A stretch of DNA of 64,000 nucleotides from Dothistroma septosporum (Eukaryota > Ascomycota > Dothideomycetes > Mycosphaerellales > Mycosphaerellaceae): assembly GCA_002236755.2 (NCBI GenBank), contig NBZP02000006.1, positions 809,326-873,325 of the forward strand, given 5' to 3'. A program made the translations under genes and the position numbers. Below the pieces are notes generated by a model, which was not told where the DNA came from, made no database searches, and saw only the letters and a list, made by a program, of their open reading frames with translations. Positions 41,572-51,908 of this stretch are shown here, piece by piece. The number at the start of each line of letters is the position of its first letter. The stretch's first letter is position 1.

Positions 41572-42247
41572 TGTGCACGAGTGACTGCAGTGACCTTGAA
41601 ATACCTCGGAAACCTTGCTCGGAGTCGGAACAGCGGAGAGGCCGGTCGGGTACTGTCGCGATGGTGATGCGATGCTTATGACTCAATGCTGTGCTGCAAG
41701 CGCCCAGATGATTTCGTAGCACAGTGAGGTCTGGAGACCAGCTCCAATGATGTAGTGCCTGAAGGAATTCTGACGACGCCGTGAATCCTGCACGTACAGC
41801 TCAGCCGATACGATGTCGGTGACAGTGCTTGCCACTGCTATAGCCGGTGACGGCGACGGTGACGACAATGCAGCGCCAGATACAGCTGAGGCAAAGCCTG
41901 ATGATGCCCAAGGGATCGTGATGCCTTTTAATGGCCTCTTGGAGTTCGCCGGCAGCAATGAGTGATCCTGTGCCGCCGTGACAGCGTATTCAGGAAGATG
42001 GAGAGAAGATAGAAGGAGGGCGTAGAAGAATGGTGGGGTGCCCGCTAACCCTGCAGGCTAGCACATGCGCGAAGTCCTGGCACGTGACCGAACTCTGCTC
42101 CATGCATCCAACCCACACCCCATCACTCTCAGCTGGTGCGACGTCATGGCTCGTGATTGACATAGATCACCGAACACTGTGGCCATACCGGTAATAGTGG
42201 GCATTGCCATCCAGAATGTCTGACAGAGGTCAGAATATTGGTCCAGC

Positions 42248-42862
42248 TCATAGTAGGTCGAAGTCGTCCAGCTTGTCCCGGTACTTCATGATGTTCCTCT
42301 TGATCTTAGAGGAGTCTACCCATGTCACAAAGTCCTCCATGTTCCTCGTCACGAGGAAGGCGCTGTCAGTCACCACCTCGGTGCCTACTCTCACATGACC
42401 TGTGATACACTGTCAGTATGTCCACCACGCACCCTGCTGCCACCAGCACATACCTTGTTCGATGAAGCGATTCGCTGCAGAGACAGTCTCCGCCATTCGT
42501 AACCTCGTCATGACCACGCCCAGACGTCTGCGGCAGAAGGCAGACACTGTGATCTTCTTCTCCACCTCTGATAGCTTGCCTCCAGTATCGCCGTGTCCCA
42601 ACAGACCCATGTCATGGAGCTTGTCCAGCAACTTGCTCTCCTGAGATCGTCGGAATGCTGATTCGGGCGGTAGGAGGGCTATGCGATGCGCCAAATGTCT
42701 GAGCTTGCCAGCGAGGCGGTTGTAGGCAGAATAGTCGGATGGGTTAGTGATGGAGTAGCGTCGTAGTACGGCGGCGCTGCGATGTTGATCGTCTTGAGGA
42801 TAATTGACAAAGTCGACCTTCCTGAGCAGTTTCTGCTCGTGATGCTTGAGTTTGCGCACCAT
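42248..42862 (-). CDS. IMP3: U3 snoRNP protein IMP3, S4 domain
   Basis: Exons 42862-42454 and 42399-42248 encode 186 residues; the intron is 54 bp with a GTATGT donor. The sequence matches Imp3 along its whole length: MVRKLKHHEQKLLRKVDFVN at the start, KLSEVEKKITVSAFCRRRL, and an S4 RNA-binding domain (FIEQGHVRVGTEVVTD, SAFLVTRNMEDFV). It ends with MKYRDKLDDFDLL. Imp3 joins the small-subunit processome and helps U3 snoRNA pair with pre-rRNA in the nucleolus. It is divergent from HIS7 with only 231 bp between the start codons. Confidence 0.95.
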
Positions 42863-43093
42863 CGTGACGAGCTGCAACGGCGATGTTCGTGAGACGTCGA
42901 AATCACTGCGGCAGGCTGATGTCTGGAAGTCTCGTCTGGCGGCTTTGCGCCGAAAGCGCTAGTTCCCGATATAAAATTAGCGCCTCCCCACAGCAACTCT
43001 AGACCGAACAGTCACGAACATTTTCGGGTAGGCGCTGGACACAGAATTGACAGTCACATTCCAAGTTTGCAAATATCTCACATTGTGCTCAAT
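42863..43093. promoter_or_regulatory. compact divergent promoter IMP3/HIS7
   Basis: The 231 bp serves both genes. It contains a CGG-N7-CCG near 42940 and a GATATAAAAT stretch around 42968 that could be a TATA element. Confidence 0.5.
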
Positions 43094-44800
43094 ATGCCTG
43101 TCGTTCATATGCTCGACTATGCCGCCGGCAACATCCGGTCGCTGGTCAATGCAGTTGAAAAGCTCGGCTGGGAAGTGCAATGGGTCAAGTCGCCAGAAGA
43201 TGTGTCAAAAGCAGAGGTATGTCGCCTGCGAACAGATTAGAGAACGATCTCAAACTGATCGCTGACAGGATATATAATCATGTAGATACTCATACTACCA
43301 GGAGTTGGCCACTTTGGCCACTGTCTGACTCAATTCGCCAATGCTGGCTATGTTGAACCAGTCCAATCATATATTCGGTCTGGCAAACCTTTCATGGGGA
43401 TCTGTGTCGGCTTGCAAGCTTTGTTTGAAGGCTCAGAGGAGAATTCTTCTGTTCCTGGCCTTGGTGTCGTGAAAGGCCGACTAGAGCGCTTCCGCGACGA
43501 CACCAAGAGCGTCCCTCACATCGGCTGGAACTCTGCCAAGACTGAAGCTAACAGCGATAGTGTGTATGGGCTGAGACCCGACAGCAAGTACTACTATGTC
43601 CACTCATATGCTGTACCTTACCGGGAAGGGGAGCTGGAGAAAGACGGTTGGACTGTAGCCAAGGCTCGTTACGGCGACCAGGACTTTGTTGGTGCTATCG
43701 CAAAGGACAACGTTCTAGCGACTCAATTTCACCCGGAGAAAAGCGGTGCTGCAGGTCAGCGTGTCTTGAAGGCATTTCTGGAGGGTAACAAGAGCCAATC
43801 ACTGCCTGCCGAGCTGGACCAGAACTCCGTGAGGGACGGTCTGACACGAAGAATCATCGCTTGTCTGGACGTGCGAACCAACGACAATGGCGACCTTGTA
43901 GTAACGAAAGGAGACCAATATGACGTTCGAGAGAAATCCGACAAATCAGTCCGTAATCTTGGAAAGCCAGTTCAAAAGGCACAACAATACTACGAACAAG
44001 GTGCAGACGAAGTGACGTTCCTCAACATCACTTCATTCCGAGACACTCCCCTCAAAGATCTACCCATGCTTGAAGTGCTCCGCCAAGCGTCAGCAACCGT
44101 CTTCGTGCCGTTGACTATCGGTGGCGGTATCAGAGACACCACAGACCCAGAGACAGGCCGTGTAGCTCCAGCGCTCGAAGTCGCGACTCTATACTTCAAG
44201 TCCGGCGCCGACAAAGTCTCCATCGGCTCGGATGCAGTCACAGCTGCCGAAGCATACCACGCCTCCAACAAGACTTTAAGCGGCAAGACCGCAATCGAGA
44301 CCATCAGCGAAGCATACGGCGCTCAAGCAGTTGTGGTATCTGTCGATCCGAAACGTGTTTACGTCCCTTCAGCAGACTCCACACCACACCACACAATCGA
44401 GACCTCCAACTCAGGTCCCAACGGCGAGAAGTTCTGCTGGTACGCGTGCACCATCAAAGGAGGCCGCGAGACCCGTGATCTCGATGTAGTGCAGCTCCTT
44501 ACTGCCGTCGAAGCTATGGGTGCTGGTGAGATATTGCTGAATTGCATCGACAAAGACGGCACAAACTCTGGCTTCGACCTCGAGTTGATCAAGATGGCGA
44601 AAGCAGCTGTCAGGATCCCAGTAATCGCATCGAGCGGCGCAGGAAATGCGAACCACTTCGCTGAAGTCTTCGAGGAGACCGATGTAGATGCCGCGTTGGG
44701 CGCTGGTATGTTCCACCGGGGAGAGTGGACTGTCAAGCAAGTGAAGGATGAGTTGAAGAAGACCGGATTGTTGGTTAGGAAGTTCGAGGAGGAAGTGTAA
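43094..44800 (+). CDS. HIS7: imidazole glycerol phosphate synthase, HisH-HisF fusion
   Basis: Exons 43094-43216 and 43286-44800 encode 545 residues; the intron is 69 bp. The N-terminal glutamine amidotransferase begins VHMLDYAAGNIRSL and carries the nucleophile Cys in MGICVGLQ and the His-Glu pair in ATQFHPEKS. The C-terminal TIM-barrel cyclase begins RIIACLDVR and includes VTFLNITSFRD, TIGGGIRD, DKVSIGSDAV and ASSGAGNANHF. The fused enzyme makes imidazole glycerol phosphate and AICAR, step five of histidine biosynthesis, and links it to purine synthesis. All catalytic motifs are present. Confidence 0.96.
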
Positions 44801-44984
44801 AGTACTGTACAAGATCGAAGACGTGCATGGCTGCCGCGATCTAAATCAGTCAGCTAGAATAGACTTTGGAATGCCTTGTCCTCGTAGCACCGCATCACAG
44901 CAGCCATATACATTTCGTTCAATGACAACCCGGCTTTCCACCCACGACGACCGATGCCGTCCACGGCCACTAATCATCAGCGCT

Positions 44985-47417
44985 CTACGTCTGAAGTACA
45001 TTCCCCGCCGCAGCAATCGCCCTAATTGTCTTCTGTAAGTAGTCCTCCGCCAGCATGAAATTTCCAGCCTCCACAGCTTCCGTAATCCCCGGAAATGTGA
45101 CCGGCGCATACCCTGTGTCAATGCCCGGAGCGAATATCATATGCTGGTAAAATGGCCGACCAGGCAATCCACCCTGCGACGCAAACCCTCTTTGAAAGTC
45201 TCGATACTTCTTGTTGACCACATTGAGCAAAGCACTATCGCCAGTGGCAAGTGCCTGCTGTGCCAGGGCCTCTGCTTCGAGAGCTTGGCTGCGGAAGATC
45301 TTTATGGCGAAGTCGAGATTTGAGGTGTCGAGGTCTTGAGAACTCTTAGCGATGAGAGAGTGTATGATGTTGTAGTACGACGACATATGATCGGCGTAGT
45401 TGGAGGGTCGAAGGGAAACGAGGTCTTCGTTGGCGAGATGATAGGCGAGGAGAGAAAGGTATTAGCCCATTGCTTTGTGGACAAGGAACCCCGGGTCGCC
45501 GTAATTCACCATCCAGTGATAAGAATCATAGTTGCTGTGATAGTGGTAGATTGGATCTCCTGGACCTGGATTGGAGCCCACGTTGATCTGTTTGGCGTGT
45601 TAGCACATGTTGCACGCGAATTCGATCTAGAGGCAATCGGCCCACAGCAGCAATGCCTCTGTGCACGAAAGCAGTGTAATCGCTGCCACTACCAAGGATA
45701 CCGATCTGACCCATTGTGTCGTGCAGCCACACGTCGTACATTGTCTCAACACCGCCCATCGCAGGCCAGACGACCTTTTTCATCAGCTCAGTGGCGACGG
45801 CATGCAACTCAGGTGAGCCCGTGATACTGGGATGCGGTCCACTGGCTCCAATGTCGATGTTGAGGTAGGAGACGACGGTGTCTTTGATCCATGGGATATA
45901 CTCTTCAACCCATTCGGTAGAGCCTACAAGACCATACTCCTCGGCATCCCAAGAGCACAGCACAACGTTTCGTTTTGGCTTCCATCCTTGAGCGAGAAGT
46001 TTGCCAAAAACCCGACCAAGCTCGACGATGATAGCAGTACCAGAGTTGGGATCTGCTGCACCGCCAACGAGCCACGCATCGCGATGATTTCCGATAATGA
46101 CGGTCTCGTCCACATTTGTGCCATTGATGATGCCAACTGCCTGAAGAACATGAAGGTCAGCGTCAAAGCCGTGGCATCGATATCACATGTTCTACTCACA
46201 TTCCAAATGTCCGTGCAGGCATCTTCCATCTGATTTTCCATGCTAATCGTAACACCTGGTGCTGGTCCGGTTGCATATGTCGCGTTCAGAGCGCCAACCC
46301 ACATGTTCCTGTTGACCTCCGCTCCTGGTGTGCCGAAGCCATCAAGTGCGGCCAAGATGGGTTTGATGTCTTCATACGACATGGGGATCGAAGGGATTTG
46401 GGGTGTAACCAAGTTCTTGTCTGCTCGTGGCGAGTCCTCCCTCGAAGGGTAGCCCGGTGTCGTGGGATCTCCGGGATACGTCGACAAGAATTGGACACTG
46501 CCACGCTGTACAGATGTCGGGTTGCGAGCTGGTCCGTTGGGATATGCGGTGACGCCCTTGGCAACAGTGATATTACCGTCTTCACCCGGATCCGTGAAAA
46601 TGATAGTCCCGATCATGCCGTGCTCCTGTCTGTATTCAGCACGATGCACCGTTTCAACAAGATTCAGTCACAGTACCTGTGCATTCTTCACTTTCAGACC
46701 TCGAAAGGGTCCTCCATAGCGTGAGAGGGCAATCTTGCCTTTGAGATCCACACCAAGTGCAAGCAGACGTTCGAAATCGACCTGCTGGCCGCGTCCGACG
46801 TAGACATACTCTGCGCTCGCACTGCCGCTGAACGAGTATCCATGGAAGGTTGGGATTCGATTCGTCCAGCCCGTGACGTCGTCTTCTTCGAGTATAGCTT
46901 CCTCGAGACTTGGAGTGTATGTCGTACCGTTTGGCCAGATTACAACTATGGACTTGCTGACTGGATAGTTCAGGAACACATGATAACTGTCAAGTCGGGT
47001 CTCGAAGCCTGCCTCCGCCCATCGACTTGCGGTCCACTGAGCTTGGCTTCTGTTGCGGCCAGCCAGATGGTCACCATGCGTGTAGTAGTTCGACCAGTCG
47101 GAGATGCTGTTGTTGTCAAAGGAAGAGATGATCAACTGTTCGTCTGCAGTGAGTTCCGGGACTGGCGTTGCCTGTGACTCGTTAGTCGGTCGTTGTCAAA
47201 CATTTCCGCTACAGTCTCTGCAGCCAGTCTGGAGTATCTTGCGAATCGGAACAATTCCAGATCGCGCACTTACCTGTCGCTTTGGAAGCTGATGGTTAAA
47301 GAACTCTCTCTCGCGTTGGCAAGCACGTAGTTCAGTAGGCAGTAGTAATACCGCTGCTATCGCAGCAGCTCCTATCGCAGCAGCTCCTATTTTGAAGGCA
47401 GACTCTGGCAAAATCAT
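44985..47417 (-). pseudogene. M28 peptidase, glutamate carboxypeptidase II / transferrin-receptor-like, with one in-frame TAA
   Basis: Five exons (47417-47274, 47171-46677, 46625-46200, 46140-45646, 45587-44985) give 720 codons, all junctions in frame. An N-terminal membrane anchor (AAAIGAAAIAAVLLL) is followed by a PA domain and the M28 zinc peptidase: GNHRDAWLVGGAADPNSG, WDAEEYGLVGSTEW and YHYHSNYDSYHWM. Then the C-terminal dimerisation domain. Codon 562 (45462-45464) is TAA in the sequence VHKAMG-stop-YLSLLAYHLA, where Gln is expected. Protein sequence continues in frame for another 158 codons, so this is a single nonsense change (CAA to TAA) in an otherwise intact gene. It may be a recent null allele, a sequencing error or a readthrough case. 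Confidence 0.8.
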
Positions 47418-49408
47418 CTTTCTGCTTGTATGGTGATGGGAGGATAGACATGGATGACAAGGTCTTGGACCTACTTTTAATCCATCGACAGTCACTGCGT
47501 TTGCCGTGGGATCAGGAGGCACCGTCCTCGTCCGCATCGCGTCGTTCTGGCAGGCGCAATGTCACGTCAAATGCTGAGCAATATCACGAGACATGGCGAA
47601 GGAGCAAATGCGTTAAGTGTCGTGCGGAGCAAGAGGAATCGGCCTGTTGACGCTTTCCTCAAAGGTCAAGGCTCTCTCTTGGCTGCATCCCCGGGCCTGC
47701 CGTTGCAACGCGGTGCACGCAATGATACATCGCGGGGTCTATGTGGTGGAAGTCGGGATGCGGCGCACTGTGCTTCGGCAAAGACAGGGCGTGTCGTGTA
47801 ATTATGAGAGAAGGCTGGTGGAAGGCGCTGTTTCGGAACAACAGTCGGCATCCATGGCGACACCTCTCGGTCCGTTTCCCGGGGCCTTCCCCCAACTCCC
47901 TTGTCCTGTCCTTGTTGACAACAACGACGACGACTCCTCCTTGACAACATCGCCCTCCTGATTGCAGCATACATGTAGACGCAAGGTCAGCTAGCTCGAG
48001 ATGCTGTTGCTGCTTGAAGACAATGCTACTCCTTCCGCCACGTGCTACGACCCAGAAACTGTCTCCTACCGCTTAGACCTGCCAGCAACGTCGTCCTCAT
48101 GTGCCCAAGGGGAGCGCCCATGATGTGTCTGGGATGCATCTGGACACCAAATTTGCACATACATAAGAGATGAAGAATGAACGGCTTACCAGGGCGGAGA
48201 CAACAACGTTACGCAGGGAGAACGCCACCCTTTGCTGAGGCACACTGTCCGTTCATGAGTTAGTCTTCTATCGATTAAATGGACTTGGGTGGTTGACATT
48301 GCTTACGCAGAAAGTTCCTGTGAGCGACGACTTTCTGCTATCAGCGTCTGCTGTGTTGTTGATATTTGATACATTCACATGATCTTCGTGATGGGATATA
48401 ACCTTGTTCCCGAACGTGTATTACCAGGGCCGATCTTCGCGCTTCGAAAGTAGTCCGAATCTTGGCCATGTCTATTTCGAAAGCGGGTCTTGCGATATGC
48501 CGATTCGATTCAGCCCGCAGGAAGAAAAACTTCTTGGGCCGACAGCGGCATGCGCAGAGGGCCATCGGTAAGTCATTACAGAGCTTCAAAACACCATGCA
48601 GGCTTCGTAAGTCATGCCACGGTGCCGATCGTCCCGATGAGAGGGCGATGACGGGAGATTGGTGGTTTAGACCCTCCGAACTCAACCATAGTAGGATTCG
48701 TGCCATTTGGTGGACCTCAGAATGGCGCACTGCTGGAGAACAGCGCAGCATAGAAGGCGACGAACCCGATCTACGTTACGGCGACGGAGCACTATGCTGA
48801 GTGAAGGGGACGCGGCATACAGCACATACTACATCGAGCAAATACAGACTGAGGCCTCAGCAGGAGTGCCGACGAAGGGATGCAATTGGCAGCATTGACC
48901 TCTACAAGACATCACGTGTTCCTAGTATGGTGCTTGCTCCTACCAGCAGCCGTGCTCGCACTAGCAGTCGTGCAACATGGCAAAGCCGTATCAGCTGGTC
49001 GCATTTGCCAGCATGCCGAAAGACAACCAGATCACGGAGTCAAACCGAAGTCCTTCAAGCCATAATGCCCTTTAACAATGCGGGTCAGCCTCCAGAGATC
49101 CTGGAATCCGAGCAGTGATATAGAAGGGGAGGCCGGTGCAGAGATCGAATGCGTTGGTCGAATGACTGAAGCTGCCAGCAGCTCGCGAGCTTGGTCAGCA
49201 TCACCTGGCTATCACAGTGAACCAGGCAGCTGCTTCGCTGCTTCGAGATCGAGCCCAAATAGCGCAATGAGTAACTTGAAGACTGGAACCGAGGGAACCA
49301 TGACAAGGAACACAAGGAAGTTGCGAACAAACAGCTGTGACCAATCAACCAGTATATCTAGCTCAATCGAGCCCCGATCCAGTACCTATGACCTTCCAAT
49401 TCCCAGCC
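47418..49408. other. long intergenic region
   Basis: About 2 kb between the peptidase promoter and the 3' end of the GH131 gene. Several frames of 60-140 codons overlap on both strands around 47.6-48.0 and 48.3-49.5 kb, but none has a domain. No repeat or RNA gene recognised. Confidence 0.4.
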
Positions 49409-50551
49409 TCAAACCCTCTCATACTCCTCACAGCCTGCATTTGCAGGAGACGGCGGTGCAGTTTGCGTATACCAGGTCGGCCAAGTCGTTGGCGTGTACG
49501 TTAGTTTAATGCTTGCCGTAGCGGAGAATGTCGCTGCAAGGTTCGTAGCTACAGACGGCAACTCGTCGAAAGTTGTGGTGGTAGTGCTATTGCTGTAAAG
49601 TGGAATGGCAGTGCTTCCGGTGCTGCTGGTTCCTGCTGATGTCCCTCGTATCCGGGTCTGAAATGTCGTTGGCACCGCTGTGGACAATGCAGCTTGTCTG
49701 GAGGCTGCTTGCAATGATGTGGTGGCTGCGGAGGAAGTTGACACAGCAGAAGAGGCTGGTGGAGCGGAAGTGTCAGAGCTGTTATAGGGGCCGCTGACGC
49801 TCAATGTGACATCGCCGCTCTCGATGTAAACGCCTGAGAAGTGCCAGTCCTCCGTCGTGGCTGCGACGCCATTGCCTGGTATGCGTAGGATTCCGAGGTG
49901 CCAGTCTGCACCATTAGATGATGTAGTCGCGGAGACAGGCTCAACTATAAGCTTGAGGTCGTCCGCCCCGGTGGAGTGATATAACGAAACAGTCTGAGCA
50001 TCGAAGTCGATACCGTACGCCACATTATGCCACACTTCAGCCTCGAAAGGTGCACTCCACTGGCTCTCACTGTTGGCGAACCATTGCAGCTCATTGCTCG
50101 AGCCGCCGTTCACGCCGTACTTCAACTCCGTAAAGTGGCTCTCGAAGAAGCAGACCTGATGCTCCTCAGTCTGCGTGGGAGGGTTCGTGGCAGTGTGTTG
50201 AACCGAAAAGTGGTAGAAGACTTTGCCCTTGTTGATAGCCGCAGACGTCTGTGGAATCAACTCCGTCCGCATCATAGTCTGCCCATTCCACAAAGACGTC
50301 CCATCGATCGTAATCTGAACTCCTTGTTCCGAAGACGTGTCGGCGGAGTTCTTGTAGTCTTCCGAAAGTTTTACGTACTCGCGCGTGCTTTCGTTGCCGT
50401 GAATGTAGTATTGGTAGGGTCCGATTGGGTTGGAGAAAGACCAGTCGTCCAGAAAGGCACTTGTTCCGTAGTTGTTGAAGCGCCCGTCCCATAGTACAGA
50501 GCCTGCTGTTACGGAGGCGACGAGCGCGAAGACAGTGGTGGAAGTGAACAT
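49409..50551 (-). CDS. secreted glycoside hydrolase family 131 enzyme
   Basis: An intronless gene of 380 residues starting at ATG 50551, which opens a clean signal peptide (MFTSTTVFALVASVTAGS). An upstream in-frame ATG at 50620 would spoil it. The catalytic domain shows the GH131 hallmarks: VLWDGRFNNYGTSAFLDDWSF, GPYQYYIHG, ITIDGTSLWNGQTMMRTELIP and HFSVQHT. Residues from about 260 on are a Ser/Thr-rich linker, but no cellulose-binding domain follows. The protein ends in a Pro/Trp-rich tail. GH131 enzymes cut beta-1,3/1,6 and beta-1,4 glucans, and fit plant cell-wall degradation. Confidence 0.92.
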   Translation of the reverse strand: MFTSTTVFALVASVTAGSVLWDGRFNNYGTSAFLDDWSFSNPIGPYQYYIHGNESTREYVKLSEDYKNSADTSSEQGVQITIDGTSLWNGQTMMRTELIPQTSAAINKGKVFYHFSVQHTATNPPTQTEEHQVCFFESHFTELKYGVNGGSSNELQWFANSESQWSAPFEAEVWHNVAYGIDFDAQTVSLYHSTGADDLKLIVEPVSATTSSNGADWHLGILRIPGNGVAATTEDWHFSGVYIESGDVTLSVSGPYNSSDTSAPPASSAVSTSSAATTSLQAASRQAALSTAVPTTFQTRIRGTSAGTSSTGSTAIPLYSNSTTTTTFDELPSVATNLAATFSATASIKLTYTPTTWPTWYTQTAPPSPANAGCEEYERV

Positions 50552-51391
50552 ATCGGAGAATGAGTGGACGCTTGAGCGCGGCTCGAGCCAGTACACAGTA
50601 CTAATGGAAGAAGGGATCAAGGCAGGACGACAACCAGAAGAGAGTGGTGTGATGGAAGTTTAAATACTTACCTGGGTTCAGGATTGAGATATCCTTCCAG
50701 AGAGTCTTTGTGCCTCTTCTGTGTAAGCCGGAAATTGGCACAGGTCCTTGGAGATATGATCCGCGGCTCGATGTGCCCGAGTCTGGTCTCGCTTGTTCGT
50801 CTCCTGCACATATAGTCGGCTGTGATATATCTGAAACTCGGTAAAATGTGCGGTCGCTTCTCGGTACTTGAAAATTGTGCTGAATCAGTCTTCGCCATGC
50901 GCCGCTGAAGATGTACACTGCTCCAAATTTCCAGCGTATGCCATGTTGAACAAGCTTCATGCGGAAAGCAGGAATGAGGATAAGTATTGGAACGTCAAAT
51001 GCTTAGAGGAACCCTCGGGAGGTGCAGCATGGGCCAGAGACGCTTGTCAGCCCAGTCCACGTGACCATACCTTACATCTCGCAATGAGGGTTCATCGCAT
51101 ATCGATCTTCGAAAATGATGGACGCATAGATCAAATACATGTTTAGAGCGAGAAAGGTCGATAGTTCATCGACACATCTTGCACTTCGACTATCGGGTCA
51201 CTCAAGCAGCAAGAGCTGGCTATAGTTTCCAGCAAGCACATTACACACGACCAGAACGATGCTCATCTCGAATACAACGGAAGGCAAAAAACAATGCATG
51301 GCCTTCCTACGCTCGTCCTGCCATCGCGCTGTGAAGGCTCAAAGCGCACTTGACCATTCTCGGGTACGATCCTGTGAGCCTCTCGAAGCTC

Positions 51392-51697
51392 CTACACTTG
51401 ATATCCCTGTCTTGCGCAAGCTCTCGTACCCTTCGATCGTGCTCCAGCCTTCGCAGCCAGGAGCATGTTGCGGAGGCGACGATTCCTTTGCAACAGGGCT
51501 TCAACTTGGTGGTGGAGGTCGCGACCGTTGTGGAAGTCTGAGTCATTCGCGCCAGAAGGGTCAGAGTCGCTGTCCGCTACGCTCATTGAAGTGCCATGAG
51601 CGCTGCCGGGGAGATCATCGGTAGCCCAGCTGAAGTGGCTTTGCGAGGACGAGGGACGAGGAGGTGGAGTCTGAGTATCTGGTTGTGAGTAAGGCAT
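51392..51697 (-). CDS. small hypothetical protein with short coiled coil, weak call
   Basis: A frame of 101 codons from ATG 51697 (open to 51814). It is Ser/Pro/Asp-rich, then has a heptad-like helix (LHHQVEALLQRNRRLRNMLLAAK) reminiscent of a leucine-zipper end. No family recognised. It sits 3' of PRP3, so it could also be an unrelated chance frame. Confidence 0.3.
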   Translation of the reverse strand: MPYSQPDTQTPPPRPSSSQSHFSWATDDLPGSAHGTSMSVADSDSDPSGANDSDFHNGRDLHHQVEALLQRNRRLRNMLLAAKAGARSKGTRACARQGYQV

Positions 51698-51908
51698 GTC
51701 GGCGGGGAGGTCAACTGTTGTGACACGTTGTAGCGAAAGGGTGATGGGCTCATCGCCAAGACTGCTGGAGTAGCGTGCATATCCTGTACCACATCGAATA
51801 GTGTCAATTTGCAAGGCTACAGTGGCGCCATTTTCTTCACCAATACTTCCACGCAGATAAGCGCTGGCTTGCTACCACGCTGTTGTGCAACGAAGCTGCA
51901 TGCCTGGT

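Noticed and set aside
47617..47984. Several overlapping frames of about 100 codons on both strands
   Set aside because: Mutually exclusive, compositionally odd (Asp/Val runs from a GAC/GTT repeat) and without domains.
48341..48751. A 136-codon minus-strand frame
   Set aside because: No domain, no neighbours in the same direction and no sign of codon bias.
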